A stretch of DNA of 64,000 nt, taken from contig DASZJG010000071.1 of the NCBI GenBank assembly GCA_035948315.1, forward strand, positions 137,847 to 201,846, given 5' to 3'. This stretch comes from CAJCJE01 sp035948315 (lineage in GTDB: Bacteria; Actinomycetota; Actinomycetes; Mycobacteriales; Pseudonocardiaceae). The notes under the pieces are model-generated. The model saw only the letters and a program-made list of their open reading frames with translations. It was not told the DNA's origin and searched no databases. The translations under genes were made by a program, and so were the position numbers. The first letter of the stretch is position 1; every line of letters begins with the position of its first letter. Below are positions 45,478-54,571 of this stretch, in pieces.

Positions 45478-45492
45478 ATTCGTCATACGAAT
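45478..45492. promoter_or_regulatory. perfect inverted repeat, candidate operator for the FCD-type GntR
   Basis: ATTCGT, three bases, then ACGAAT, located in the gap between the divergent transporter operon and the GntR gene. Short dyads with a small spacer are typical FadR-subfamily sites. Confidence 0.65.
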
Positions 45493-45553
45493 GCCGTCAA
45501 GGACGTGTCCACTATGCTTTGCCAACCGCCCTCCCACCCGACGAACGGACGAC

Positions 45554-46318
45554 ATGAGCCCCTCTGAGCAGCCGGAAGACGCCGCCCCCACGTCGCTCCC
45601 GTCCTGGCCGAGGCGACCGCGCAGGCTGGCCACCGCCGTGGTCGAGGACCTGGTCGACCGGATCGTCGGCGGCGAACTCACCGACGGCAGCACGCTGCCG
45701 ATCGAGCCGGTGCTCTGCGAGATGTTCGCGGTCAGTCGCACGGTCATCCGCGAGGCGGTCAAGTCGCTGGAGGCCATGCGGCTGGTGAAGGTGCAGCAGG
45801 GGCACGGCACCACCATCTGCGGCACCGAGGAGTGGGACCTGCTCAACCCGATCGTGCTCGCCGCGAGCATCCGGCACGACGCCGAGTTGGCGATCCTGGA
45901 GGACCTGATCGACGTCCGGCAGGCGCTGGAGGGCCAGATGGCCGCGGAGGCGGCCGAGCGCGCCGACGCGAAACAGATGGACCGGATCGAGAGCGCGTTC
46001 ACCCACCTGTTCGCCGAGGAGGAGGACCCGGCCCGCTTCCTGCGCGCGGACCTCGACTTCCACGACGCGATCATGGCCGCGTCCGGCAACCGACTGGCCC
46101 GCGCGGTGATCCACACGATCAACACCGAGGCATTCCGCAGCCTCCGCTACATCGGCGAGACGACCCACCAGGACTGCGTCGACTCCAACGTCGAACACCG
46201 GCTGATCTTCGAGATGCTGGTGGCCAAGGACAGTGCCGGCGCCGCGGACGCGATGCGCAGCCACATCCTGCGCTCCTGGCGGCACCGCAGGCCCACCCGC
46301 CCCGAGGACCAACGCTGA
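45554..46318 (+). CDS. GntR family regulator, FadR/FCD subfamily
   Basis: 254 residues. N-terminal winged helix (LATAVVEDLVDRIVGGELTDGSTLP, EMFAVSRTVIREAVKSLEAMRLVKVQQGHGT) and an all-helical FCD ligand domain with metal-binding residues in DLDFHDAIMAASGN and VEHRLIFEMLVAKD. FCD regulators commonly sense acid sugars or other carboxylates. It is divergent from the six-gene uptake operon, so it is its probable repressor. ATG at 45554 chosen; the frame is open to 45491. Confidence 0.9.
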   Translation: MSPSEQPEDAAPTSLPSWPRRPRRLATAVVEDLVDRIVGGELTDGSTLPIEPVLCEMFAVSRTVIREAVKSLEAMRLVKVQQGHGTTICGTEEWDLLNPIVLAASIRHDAELAILEDLIDVRQALEGQMAAEAAERADAKQMDRIESAFTHLFAEEEDPARFLRADLDFHDAIMAASGNRLARAVIHTINTEAFRSLRYIGETTHQDCVDSNVEHRLIFEMLVAKDSAGAADAMRSHILRSWRHRRPTRPEDQR

Positions 46319-46403
46319 CTCAGACCCGAGGACCCCAACGCCGACTCAGGCCCGACGGCCGGGGGCATTGCCCCGCCCCACCCACCTTCGTATGGTCGGA
46401 CGT

Positions 46404-48080
46404 ATGTCCATCGAAACGGGTCTCTCGCCGGCGGATTTCCCGACTTCGTTCGACTATCCGGCCGTTGGAGTCGGATCGATCGTGGCCGCGGCGGCACGAC
46501 GATGGGGCGACCGAACCGCCTTCGCCCAGGGCGAGGCGCGGCTGACCTTCGCCGACCTGTACCGGCGCGCCTGCCGGTTCGCGAACGCGTTGCGCGCGGT
46601 CGGCATCCAGCCCGGCGACCGGGTCGCCGTGCACCTGCCGAACTCGCTCGCCTACCCGGTCGCGTACTTCGGCATCCAGTTGGCCTGCGCCACGTTCTGC
46701 CCGACCAACCCGCTGCTCCCACCCGACGACCTCGCCGCGCAGCTCGCCGACTGCGGCGCCGTCCTCGTCATCACCTCGGGCCCGAGCCTGCCCACCCTCG
46801 TCGACGTCCAGGACCGCACCGCCGTGCGCACCGTCGTCGTGGTCGACCCCCTTGGCACGCTGACCGCCGACCAGCACGAGTTCACCGCCTTCCACGCCGA
46901 GGCGCCCGACACCGACCCGAAGCTGTCCGTCGACGTGCACACCGCGCTCGCGCACATCGCCTACACCGGCGGCACCACCGGCCGGTCCAAGGGCGTCTGC
47001 CTCACGCATCGCAACGTCGTGGTCAACACCCTCCAGTCGGGCTGTCGCGGCACCGGCTCGCTGCCCACCCTCGACGCGCACGGCGACGTCACCGTCGACC
47101 AGGTCGGCGATCCGGCGGAATGGTCGGTCCGGCTCGGGACTGGCGTCGCGATCATCCTCACGCCGTGGTTCCACGCGATGGGCGTGATCGGCGGCCTCAC
47201 CGTGACCACCATGTGCGGCACCAGCCTGACCATCCACGAACGCCTCGACCCAGCCCGCTACCTCGCCGACGCCGAACGCCTGCGCGTCACCTCCATCGCA
47301 GGCGCGCCCGCACTGTTCGCCGTCCTAATGGCCCACCCCGACTTCCGCACCCGCGACCTGTCCTCCGTGCGCGGCATCAGCTCCGGCGCCGCGCCCATGT
47401 CGCACGAGATGGTCAGCGCGCTGCGTGCCCGGTTCGACGCCATCCCGGTCGTCGAGGGCTACGGCATGACCGAACTGACCATGGGTGCCGTCACCGCGCC
47501 CACCTACCGGTCCGGCCTGCGCAAGGTCGGCTCGGTCGGCACCCCGGCGGCCGACACCGAGATCAAGATCGTGCCGCTGGAGGGCGGCGAGGACGCGTTG
47601 CCCGCCAACACCGAGGGCGAGATCTGCCTGCGCGGCCCGCAGGTGATGGCCGGCTACTACCACCGTCCCGAGGAAACCGCCGCCGCCATCGTCGACGGCT
47701 GGCTGCACACCGGCGACATCGGCGTGCTCGACGACGACGGCTACCTGTTCATCGTCGACCGCAAGAAAGACATGCTGCTGTACAAGGGTTACAACGTCTA
47801 CCCGCGCGAACTCGAAGAAATCCTGTTCGCCCAGCCAGGCGTGCGCAGCGCCGCCGTGATCGGCAGGCCCAACGACGACGTCGGCGAACTGCCCGTCGCG
47901 TTCGTCGTCCGCACCGGCAACCCCGAACTCGACGCCGAGCAGCTCATGGCCGCCGTCAACGCGAAAGTACTGCCCTACAAGAAGATCCGCGAACTGCACT
48001 TCGTCGACGAGATCCCCGTCAGCAATGCCGGCAAAGTCCTCAAGCGCGAACTACGCAAACGTTTGCCCGATTTCAAGTAA
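46404..48080 (+). CDS. fatty acyl-CoA synthetase (AMP-binding)
   Basis: 558 residues. P-loop-like YTGGTTGRSKGVCLTHRN, the core motif VEGYGMTELTMGAV, YLFIVDRKKDMLLYKGYNVYPRELE, and the C-terminal catalytic Lys in PVSNAGKVLKREL. It activates a carboxylic acid to an adenylate and then an acyl-CoA; long-chain fatty acid is the likely substrate class. An ATG 12 bases upstream (46392) is also possible; neither has a clear ribosome binding site. Confidence 0.9.
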   Translation: MSIETGLSPADFPTSFDYPAVGVGSIVAAAARRWGDRTAFAQGEARLTFADLYRRACRFANALRAVGIQPGDRVAVHLPNSLAYPVAYFGIQLACATFCPTNPLLPPDDLAAQLADCGAVLVITSGPSLPTLVDVQDRTAVRTVVVVDPLGTLTADQHEFTAFHAEAPDTDPKLSVDVHTALAHIAYTGGTTGRSKGVCLTHRNVVVNTLQSGCRGTGSLPTLDAHGDVTVDQVGDPAEWSVRLGTGVAIILTPWFHAMGVIGGLTVTTMCGTSLTIHERLDPARYLADAERLRVTSIAGAPALFAVLMAHPDFRTRDLSSVRGISSGAAPMSHEMVSALRARFDAIPVVEGYGMTELTMGAVTAPTYRSGLRKVGSVGTPAADTEIKIVPLEGGEDALPANTEGEICLRGPQVMAGYYHRPEETAAAIVDGWLHTGDIGVLDDDGYLFIVDRKKDMLLYKGYNVYPRELEEILFAQPGVRSAAVIGRPNDDVGELPVAFVVRTGNPELDAEQLMAAVNAKVLPYKKIRELHFVDEIPVSNAGKVLKRELRKRLPDFK

Positions 48081-48245
48081 CGGACAGCCCCCACCCTCCC
48101 TGAGGGGGGCGGGCCCTCGGTGACCACCAGCCTAACCGCCCCGCCGACAAAAACGGTTCGCGAGCCGCGCCCTGTGCACAGTTCCGAGCCCTGTGGACAA
48201 CACGGCCTGTGAACAACAAGGCCGGTGGACTACGCCCACGCGAGA

Positions 48246-49091
48246 CTAACGGTCGTCGGCGGCGATCACCGAGAAGTCGTCCTCGCCGCGCCCGGCCCGG
48301 ATCGCCTCCTCCAACGAGGAGAACACCGCAGTCGTCGCGGGCAGCGGCGCGCGGCTGGTCCGCAGGATCAAACCGGTGTCCTTGTGCAGCAGATGCGCGG
48401 AGAACTGCGTGTCCGCGAACCGCTCGTCGAGCACCATCTCGCCCTTGGCCGCCCGGATCGGCGCCAGCGCGGTCCCGTCCAGCGCGCCGAGCACCTCCTC
48501 CGTGCTCAACCCGCCCGAGTGCCCGAGCCGCAGCGCCTCCACGAACGCCTGCATGGCCACGCCGAGCGTCAGGTTCGCGACGAGTTTCGCGGTCGCCGCC
48601 TTGGCCACCGAGTCATAGACGCGCAACTTCTCCGGTGCCGCCCACAGCGACACGATCGGCGTCGCCGCCGCGACAGCCTCCGGGTCACCACCGATGATGA
48701 CGCCGAGCGCGCCGGCACGCGCGGGCCCGATCGAGCCGACCACCGGCGAGTGCACGTGGCGGACGTGCCGCACGGCCGACCAGTCCGCGAACGACTCGGC
48801 GTCGGCCGGGGCCACGCTGGTCACGTCGATCCACAACGCGCCCTGCGGAATCGGCAGGTCCGCGCCGATGACGACTTCCCTGATGGTGTCCGGGCCGAAC
48901 AGCGCGGTCACCACCACCTCCGCGTCACCGACGGCCTCTTCCGCGCTGTAGGCGACTCGGGCGCCGCGCTGCGCGCCCGCCTGCGTCGCGGACATGGTCC
49001 GGTTCCACACGGTCACGTCATGCCCGTCGGCCAGCAGGTGCAGGACCAGCTCCCGTCCCATCCTGCCGAGGCCGAGAAATGCGATCTTCAC
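48246..49091 (-). CDS. NAD(P)-dependent beta-hydroxyacid dehydrogenase-like protein
   Basis: 281 residues: Rossmann motif KIAFLGLGRMGRELVLHLLADGHDVTVWNRT, substrate region HSPVVGSIGPARAGALGVIIGG, and the catalytic-Lys region AKAATAKLVANLTLGVAMQAFVEAL. It belongs to the 3-hydroxyisobutyrate dehydrogenase / imine reductase-like superfamily. The GTG at 49091 gives the usual start. Actinobacterial relatives include imine reductases, so the reaction is uncertain. Convergent with the acyl-CoA ligase gene. Confidence 0.87.
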   Translation of the reverse strand: MKIAFLGLGRMGRELVLHLLADGHDVTVWNRTMSATQAGAQRGARVAYSAEEAVGDAEVVVTALFGPDTIREVVIGADLPIPQGALWIDVTSVAPADAESFADWSAVRHVRHVHSPVVGSIGPARAGALGVIIGGDPEAVAAATPIVSLWAAPEKLRVYDSVAKAATAKLVANLTLGVAMQAFVEALRLGHSGGLSTEEVLGALDGTALAPIRAAKGEMVLDERFADTQFSAHLLHKDTGLILRTSRAPLPATTAVFSSLEEAIRAGRGEDDFSVIAADDR

Positions 49092-49211
49092 AGCGGACGC
49101 TCTTTTCCGGGACAACCCCATCACGGAAAACGGCACGAGTACGAAAGAACGGTACTCGTGCCGGCCCCCCGATCGCACGCCTCACTTGGTGTCCACTGTG
49201 TTCAGTGAGGT

Positions 49212-50543
49212 TCAGTGGGTGACTGCCTCGTGTGGCAGCCAGTTGCCGTGGAACCCGTAGGGCACCCGTTGCGGCAGGTGGATGGTGGCCACGGGCGGCT
49301 CGCTGAGCGCGTCCGCGTCGAGAATGACCAGGTCACTGGTGTCCGATGCGGCGTCGTAGACGTAGGTCATCAGCCAGCCGGGGCCACCGGGACGGTCGTC
49401 CGCCGGTGCGAACGCGGCCTCCGCGGCATGCCGACCAGGTCCGAGTTCGTGCCGGTCGACGGTGCCGGTCGCCAGGTCGTAGCGCAGCAGCGCACTCGGC
49501 CGGTCCGAACCGAGCCCGCCCGCCGTGATCAGGTGCCCGTACCGGCTTTCCTGGCCGGCGAGCCGGTCGTCGACGCGTGGGAACTCGGCGGTCTGGTCGT
49601 CGAGCTGCTCCTCGGCGACCGTGCCGGTGGCCAGATCGATCGTCCACCGCCAGAGCGTGGCCAGCGACGCACCGAGGTCGGGCGCGTTCAGGTGCGGATA
49701 CCGCGCCGCGTACAGCACGATCCGGCTGCCGTCGTCGTGCGCGTTGAGGGTGTGGAAGATGTAGCAGGGGTCGATCGAAAGCCAGCGGATCTCGCCATAC
49801 GGATCGTCGCGGCGCAGCACGCCCAGCCGCGCGCCGTACTCAGGTTGCCAGGTGAACGGCATCGTCTCGACCGGGCCCATGGCCAGCGCCCGGTCGAACA
49901 CCACCGGCAGATCCAGGAAGATCACGAAGTTCTCGGTGAGCTGGAAGTCGTGCATCATCGTCGCGCCCGGCACGTCGATCGGCCTGCTCACCACGAGTTC
50001 GCCGGTGCGGTCCGCGCGGTGGTAGGTCAGGAACGGCGTGGTCATCGCGTAGCCGAAGAAATGCAACTCCCCCGTGGCCGGACAGGTTTTCGGGTGCGCG
50101 GTCATCGCGGTGCCGAGCTTCCCGTCGAAGTCGTACGGGCCGACGGTGTCAAGTTCGTGACCGGGCCGCAGGTCGAGTTCGTACGGGTAGGAACTTTCCA
50201 CCAGCGCGAAGGTGCGACCCGCGTGCCGGACGACGTGGGTGTTGGCGACGCCGACCGCCAGGTCCGGCTTGCCGGACTCGTCGCGTTGCGGGCCTGGCTT
50301 CGTGCGCACCCAACGATTCCGGTACGCCTTCGCCTTGCCGTTCTCCAGCCGGACGCCGTGCACCATGCCGTCGCCGAGGAACCAGTGGCCGGTGTTGGCC
50401 TCGTGCGGGTTCGGGCCGTTGCGCAGGTACCAGCCGCACAGTTCGGGCGGAACGCTGCCGGTGACGGGCAGGTCATAGGTGGCCAGTTCGTCGGTGACCG
50501 GGGCGTAGTTGCCGGTGAGGTGCGGAAGCTGACTGGTTGTCAT
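49212..50543 (-). CDS. carotenoid cleavage oxygenase family protein
   Basis: 443 residues, a seven-blade propeller with a non-heme Fe(II) site. The four iron His residues can be placed in TAHPKT, MMHDFQLTEN, IFHTLNAHDD, and the C-terminal YGFHGNWLPH. Family members split carotenoids, stilbenes or lignin-derived olefins with O2. The ATG at 50543 follows a 5-base gap after a small membrane protein gene, so the two are one operon, probably controlled by the adjacent PadR. Confidence 0.92.
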   Translation of the reverse strand: MTTSQLPHLTGNYAPVTDELATYDLPVTGSVPPELCGWYLRNGPNPHEANTGHWFLGDGMVHGVRLENGKAKAYRNRWVRTKPGPQRDESGKPDLAVGVANTHVVRHAGRTFALVESSYPYELDLRPGHELDTVGPYDFDGKLGTAMTAHPKTCPATGELHFFGYAMTTPFLTYHRADRTGELVVSRPIDVPGATMMHDFQLTENFVIFLDLPVVFDRALAMGPVETMPFTWQPEYGARLGVLRRDDPYGEIRWLSIDPCYIFHTLNAHDDGSRIVLYAARYPHLNAPDLGASLATLWRWTIDLATGTVAEEQLDDQTAEFPRVDDRLAGQESRYGHLITAGGLGSDRPSALLRYDLATGTVDRHELGPGRHAAEAAFAPADDRPGGPGWLMTYVYDAASDTSDLVILDADALSEPPVATIHLPQRVPYGFHGNWLPHEAVTH

Positions 50544-50548
50544 AGCGG

Positions 50549-51133
50549 TCACGACTCCTGGTTGCCGTTGCCGAGGTTGGCCATCTCGCCCGCGTACCGG
50601 GCGCGGACTCGATCCGGATAGCTGTGCGTGAACAGCGCGGGCAGCACGAACCCGGCGACCTGAACGATGATCGACACGGTCTCGCCGACGTGCAGGGCGT
50701 CGAAGATGCCGAGGACGATCGCGGTCAGGAGAAACGCGACGGCCCACACCGACGTGATGACGTAGTTGACCTTCTTGAACACCGGGGTGTCCCAGAGTTC
50801 CTTCGGGGTCTGGAGTTTCGCGATGCCCAGCGTGAACGGCCGTCGGATGGCCAGCCCGCCGAACGCGGTCAGCGCCAGCCAGCCCATGGACATCGCACCG
50901 GTGTAGCTGTGCAGGCCGGAGGTCGGTTGGCTGAACGCGAGCGCGGTGAGTGCGGCGAAGTAGACCAGCGTGCTCAGCTCCAGGATCTGCGAGTCGAGCG
51001 GGATCCGCTTCGCGCGGGCCTGGATGAGCAGACCGACACTGCCGACGAGGCCGAGCAGCGCGGCCCACTGCCAGTTGAAACCGGACACGACGGCAAAGGC
51101 GATCCAGGGGATGAAGCCTCGCAAGTAGTTCAT
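50549..51133 (-). CDS. polytopic membrane protein paired with the carotenoid oxygenase
   Basis: 194 residues with about five or six membrane helices (FIPWIAFAVVSGFNWQWAALLGLVGSVGLL, STLVYFAALTALAF, and VWAVAFLLTAIVLGIF). No family identified with confidence; it resembles small intracellular septation-like or DUF membrane proteins. ATG at 51133 chosen over 51169 because the earlier residues look non-conserved and overlap the presumed operator. Confidence 0.75.
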   Translation of the reverse strand: MNYLRGFIPWIAFAVVSGFNWQWAALLGLVGSVGLLIQARAKRIPLDSQILELSTLVYFAALTALAFSQPTSGLHSYTGAMSMGWLALTAFGGLAIRRPFTLGIAKLQTPKELWDTPVFKKVNYVITSVWAVAFLLTAIVLGIFDALHVGETVSIIVQVAGFVLPALFTHSYPDRVRARYAGEMANLGNGNQES

Positions 51134-51163
51134 GTCGCTGCGCTTTCTGTGACATTCCAACTC

Positions 51164-51202
51164 TGACATGTGAAAGCTATACGTTCCTAGCTAGACATGT
51201 CA
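51164..51202. promoter_or_regulatory. widely spaced inverted repeat upstream of the carotenoid oxygenase operon
   Basis: TGACATGT (51164-51171) and ACATGTCA (51195-51202) are inverted copies whose centres are 31 bases apart, about three helical turns. Each half contains its own ACATGT palindrome. Likely target of the neighbouring PadR repressor; inferred from position. Confidence 0.6.
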
Positions 51203-51258
51203 ACAGTGGAATATGAGGCCGCGCGAAGCGCCCGACAACTTCCCAGCTGCCACCCCTG

Positions 51259-51780
51259 CTAAGGCTGCTTGCTCAACTCCCCCAACGCCCACTCGGCCCA
51301 TTCGCGCTGCATCGCCGTGTACCGCAGGCCCCACTCCAGCGTCAGCCGCCCGTACTCGGTCAGCGGACCGGCCTCCCCCGAGATCTGCTCCTTGATGGCA
51401 AGCAGCTCGTCGTGATAACTGGCGGCCTGCACCGACCTGCGCTTGAGGAACTCCTCGGCCTGCCCGTCGTCGAGCACGTTCAGGAAGAACACCCGCAGCA
51501 ACATGTCGCTGCGCCGCACCGCGGCCGGTTCGACCTCGGTCAGCCAGTGCCGCAACTCGGTCATGCCAGCCTCGGTCAGCGCGTACTCCTTGCGCCCCCG
51601 CGCGCCCTCGGAGACCACCTCGACCAGCCCGGCCTGAGCCAGCTTGCCCAACTCGCCGTAGAGCTGACTCTGCGTGGCCGGCCACACGTTCGCCAACGAG
51701 CGGTGGAAGGTCTGCAACAGGTCATACCCGCTGGCCGGCCCACGGGAGAGCAGACCAAGGGCAGCATGCTTGAGGCTCAT
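51259..51780 (-). CDS. PadR family transcriptional regulator
   Basis: 173 residues: winged helix (MSLKHAALGLLSRGPASGYDLLQTFH, SQLYGELGKLAQAGLVEVV, RKEYALTEAG) plus the C-terminal dimerisation domain typical of the Vir/AphA-like PadR-s2 subtype. PadR proteins repress until a phenolic or other small compound binds. It lies upstream of the oxygenase operon on the same strand. Confidence 0.9.
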   Translation of the reverse strand: MSLKHAALGLLSRGPASGYDLLQTFHRSLANVWPATQSQLYGELGKLAQAGLVEVVSEGARGRKEYALTEAGMTELRHWLTEVEPAAVRRSDMLLRVFFLNVLDDGQAEEFLKRRSVQAASYHDELLAIKEQISGEAGPLTEYGRLTLEWGLRYTAMQREWAEWALGELSKQP

Positions 51781-51801
51781 GAAGCGATGATAGGCCAGTA
51801 A

Positions 51802-51825
51802 TGACAGGTCAGAGTCGACCTATCA
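51802..51825. promoter_or_regulatory. imperfect palindrome upstream of padR
   Basis: TGACAGGTC and GACCTATCA (one mismatch) are separated by 6 bases, 22 bases before the padR start. Probable autoregulatory site. Confidence 0.5.
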
Positions 51826-51834
51826 CGGCCATGA

Positions 51835-52704
51835 TCAGCCAACAGCCATCTGACCAGCGACGATGTCCGCGAACTCGGCGATCACCCGCGAACGCCTACT
51901 CGCCATCCACGCCACACTCACCTGGCTCGGGCCGATGTCCTCCACCTGGACATGCACGACGTCCGGCCGGGTGTAGTAGCTCGCCGTCGACAGCGGAATG
52001 ATCGCGATTCCCCGGCCCGCCGCGACGTGTTCGAGCTTCTCCTCGATGCTGCCGAACACCGGGTAACCCAAGCTGGTGCCCTCCCGCAGCTCGACCGCGA
52101 TGTCGCGCCACTCCGGCACCGCATCCGGATCCTGCAACAGATGCTCCTCGGCGAGATCGGCGATCGCGACCGCTTCCTTGCCGGCCAACCGATGGTCCGC
52201 CCGCAACGCGACCATCCTGGCCTCGCTGAACATCGGCCGCAGGCTCAATCCGCGCTGGTCGACCGGCAGCCGCACGATGCTCACGTCGGCCCGCCCGTCC
52301 CGCACCACCTCGACCTGGTCCGCCCATGACGTGCGGACGAGTTCCACATTGAGATGCGGGTGCCGATCCGTCAACGCGCGCACAGCCGAGGTGACCGTGA
52401 TGCCCGGCATGAACCCGATCGTGAACGTCGACGTCCCGCGCGCCGCCCGCACCACCCGCCTGCGCAAGGCTTCCGCCGACGCGAGCAGCGGCCGCGCGTC
52501 ATCCAGCAGTTGCCGGCCGGCCACGGTCAACTCGGTGGACCGTCGGTCGCGGACGAACAACTGAACCCGCAACTCCTCTTCCAGCGCGCGAATCTGCCGA
52601 GACAACACCGGCTGCGCGATATGCAGACTCTCGGCCGCACGACCGAAATGCAGCCGTTCGGCGACGGCGACGAAGTAACGAAGTTTGCGCAGGTCGACGT
52701 CCAT
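51835..52704 (-). CDS. LysR family transcriptional regulator
   Basis: 289 residues. N-terminal helix-turn-helix (LRKLRYFVAVAERLHFGRAAESLHIAQPVLSRQIRALEEELRVQLFVR) and a type 2 periplasmic-binding-like effector domain. Start at the ATG 52704 gives the usual length; the frame is open for six more codons. No obvious divergent target, as the neighbouring genes are on the same strand. Confidence 0.9.
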   Translation of the reverse strand: MDVDLRKLRYFVAVAERLHFGRAAESLHIAQPVLSRQIRALEEELRVQLFVRDRRSTELTVAGRQLLDDARPLLASAEALRRRVVRAARGTSTFTIGFMPGITVTSAVRALTDRHPHLNVELVRTSWADQVEVVRDGRADVSIVRLPVDQRGLSLRPMFSEARMVALRADHRLAGKEAVAIADLAEEHLLQDPDAVPEWRDIAVELREGTSLGYPVFGSIEEKLEHVAAGRGIAIIPLSTASYYTRPDVVHVQVEDIGPSQVSVAWMASRRSRVIAEFADIVAGQMAVG

Positions 52705-52762
52705 CAGGCTCCCATGATCCACCCACCGGTGACACCCTCAGGGTATTACAGCCGACGGCCGC

Positions 52763-53431
52763 TCAGAAACTGAGCGCACTCCCCACAATCCCGCTCACAG
52801 CACCGAACAACACCAACACCCCGCCCACGATCATCGGCGCGAGAGCCACCGCCCGCCCAGGTCGCCACACCCGACCGAACCACCGCCGCATGACCGTGAC
52901 GATCCACCCGTTCACCACGAGCCACCCGAAGCCGACGGTGAGCCCGAGCACCGCGAACATCCCGCCCAGAATGAAGGCCACCGACTTGCCGCCCACGACC
53001 GAAGCCGTCTCCCCGTCCGAATGCAGCCGCGCCGGGTACGTACGAGTCATCGAATAGGTGTTGTCCCCTTCGATACTGACCAGGGTCGGCGGCGCCTGCG
53101 CACCGACCCGAAATTCGCCGTCGCAGTCGGTGTGCTGATTCTTGCCCGATCCGACCGTCCGACACATGACGAGCGACAAGGTCCCCGGCGTCCCCGCCCA
53201 CCCGGCCCGATACGGCAACTTCTCGGTCAGCGAGACGAACCCGCTGACGCCCAACGCAAGAAGACCCATGATCAACAGGATCCCGACGACGGTCGCGAAC
53301 TTGCCTGGCGGCTTGCGCCCGGACCGACGCAGAAGATTGCTGTTCCGCTCGGTCAGCTTCGGCACCGGAATCTGTCCATGCCCACCACCGAACGGCGCCC
53401 CGCCACCATTCGCGCTCCGCCGACGAGCCAC
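52763..53431 (-). CDS. two-pass membrane protein of unknown function
   Basis: 222 residues: a basic, Gly-rich N-terminus, a membrane helix near 47-68 (ATVVGILLIMGLLALGVSGFV), an extracellular domain of about 80 residues with two Cys (CRTVGSGKNQHTDC), and two or three further helices. The layout recalls DUF3592-type envelope proteins (paired Cys, WY-like TYPAR), but the assignment is weak. Confidence 0.65.
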   Translation of the reverse strand: MARRRSANGGGAPFGGGHGQIPVPKLTERNSNLLRRSGRKPPGKFATVVGILLIMGLLALGVSGFVSLTEKLPYRAGWAGTPGTLSLVMCRTVGSGKNQHTDCDGEFRVGAQAPPTLVSIEGDNTYSMTRTYPARLHSDGETASVVGGKSVAFILGGMFAVLGLTVGFGWLVVNGWIVTVMRRWFGRVWRPGRAVALAPMIVGGVLVLFGAVSGIVGSALSF

Positions 53432-53883
53432 CCCGCCCCACCTCCATCAGTGCCCGACAATACGGCCCCGTCCCACCCCACCAAGCCAAAACCAACGAAC
53501 CCGCGCCCAAAACCCACAAAAACCCGAAAATTCCTCAAACCCCCAAAACAGCCCCCACCCATCCCGGGGGGCGGCCCCGTCGCCAGCTTATCGATCTTGG
53601 ATGGCGCGAACCAAATCACGAACAGGCGATTGTGGATGGCTCCAACACCTGTGGACAAACAAGGCCGGCCGACATGGCGCGACCGGAGAGCGCGGTATTC
53701 TGGAGGGTTGTCGCCGGAATCAGCGGTCGCCGATTCGGCTTAGGTACATTACGACAATCGGAGCAGGTATAGGCGAAGAAACAATACAATCCCGGTAATG
53801 GAACCGCTGCGGAACGTACCGTTATCGGATCGCCAGCGATGCCGCCTTGTTCCCCCGCAGAACGCTGTCGTAAGTTTCGGCAC

Positions 53884-54525
53884 ATGGCAAATCTTGTTCC
53901 GTTCACGGACAACTTCGGCGACCTGTCCAATGCCGAGGGCTATCAGTTCGAATTCCGCTGTGAGCGGTGCGGCAACGGCTACCGGTCGGCCTTTCAACGG
54001 GACAAAGTCGAGATGGGCCGTGGCGCCCTGCGCGCGATCGGCTCATTGTTCGGGGGCAAGCTGGAAGAATTGTCCAACTCCGCGCAGGAATGGCGGTGGG
54101 ACCGCGCGACCAACTCGGCCGCCAAGGACAAGGCGCTCGCCCACGCCGTCGACGACGTCGCCGACAAGTTCTGCCAGTGCCGGGGTTGCGGCGACTGGAT
54201 GTGCGTGGCCATGTGCTGGAACGATGACATCGGCCAGTGCCTGCGCTGCTCACCGTCGGTAGCCGAAGAGGTGTCGCGCGCGCAGGCCAGCGCCCAGCGC
54301 GACCAGATCTGGGAATCGGCGAAACAGCAAGACTGGACCGCGGACGTCGACACGACGACCCGAGCCAAGCTGCAGTGCCCGAGTTGTGGCAGCAAGGTCT
54401 CGGGCGGCAAGTTCTGCGCTTCGTGCGGAGGTTCCCTGGCGATCGATGTGACCTGCACGGGCTGCGGCTTCGCGAAAAACGCTGCGGGCGCGGTCTTCTG
54501 CTCCGAGTGCGGCCACAAGTTGTAA
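53884..54525 (+). CDS. zinc-ribbon protein of unknown function
   Basis: 213 residues. CxxC pairs occur in four places: CERCGNGY, CQCRGCGDWMC...C, CLRC, and a C-terminal double ribbon LQCPSCGSKVSGGKFCASCGG followed by CTGCGFAKNAAGAVFCSECGHKL. The C-terminal double ribbon is of the DZANK/zinc-ribbon type. The central part is charged and helical. No ribosome binding site is visible before the ATG. Function unknown. Confidence 0.75.
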   Translation: MANLVPFTDNFGDLSNAEGYQFEFRCERCGNGYRSAFQRDKVEMGRGALRAIGSLFGGKLEELSNSAQEWRWDRATNSAAKDKALAHAVDDVADKFCQCRGCGDWMCVAMCWNDDIGQCLRCSPSVAEEVSRAQASAQRDQIWESAKQQDWTADVDTTTRAKLQCPSCGSKVSGGKFCASCGGSLAIDVTCTGCGFAKNAAGAVFCSECGHKL

Positions 54526-54571
54526 CGGTCGATACTTGACTGATCGTTCTCGTATGGTTAGCGTCTGCGTC

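Noticed and set aside
48081..48130. C/G-rich imperfect hairpin after the acyl-CoA ligase
   Set aside because: Pairing is poor and has no T-run; not supportable as a terminator.
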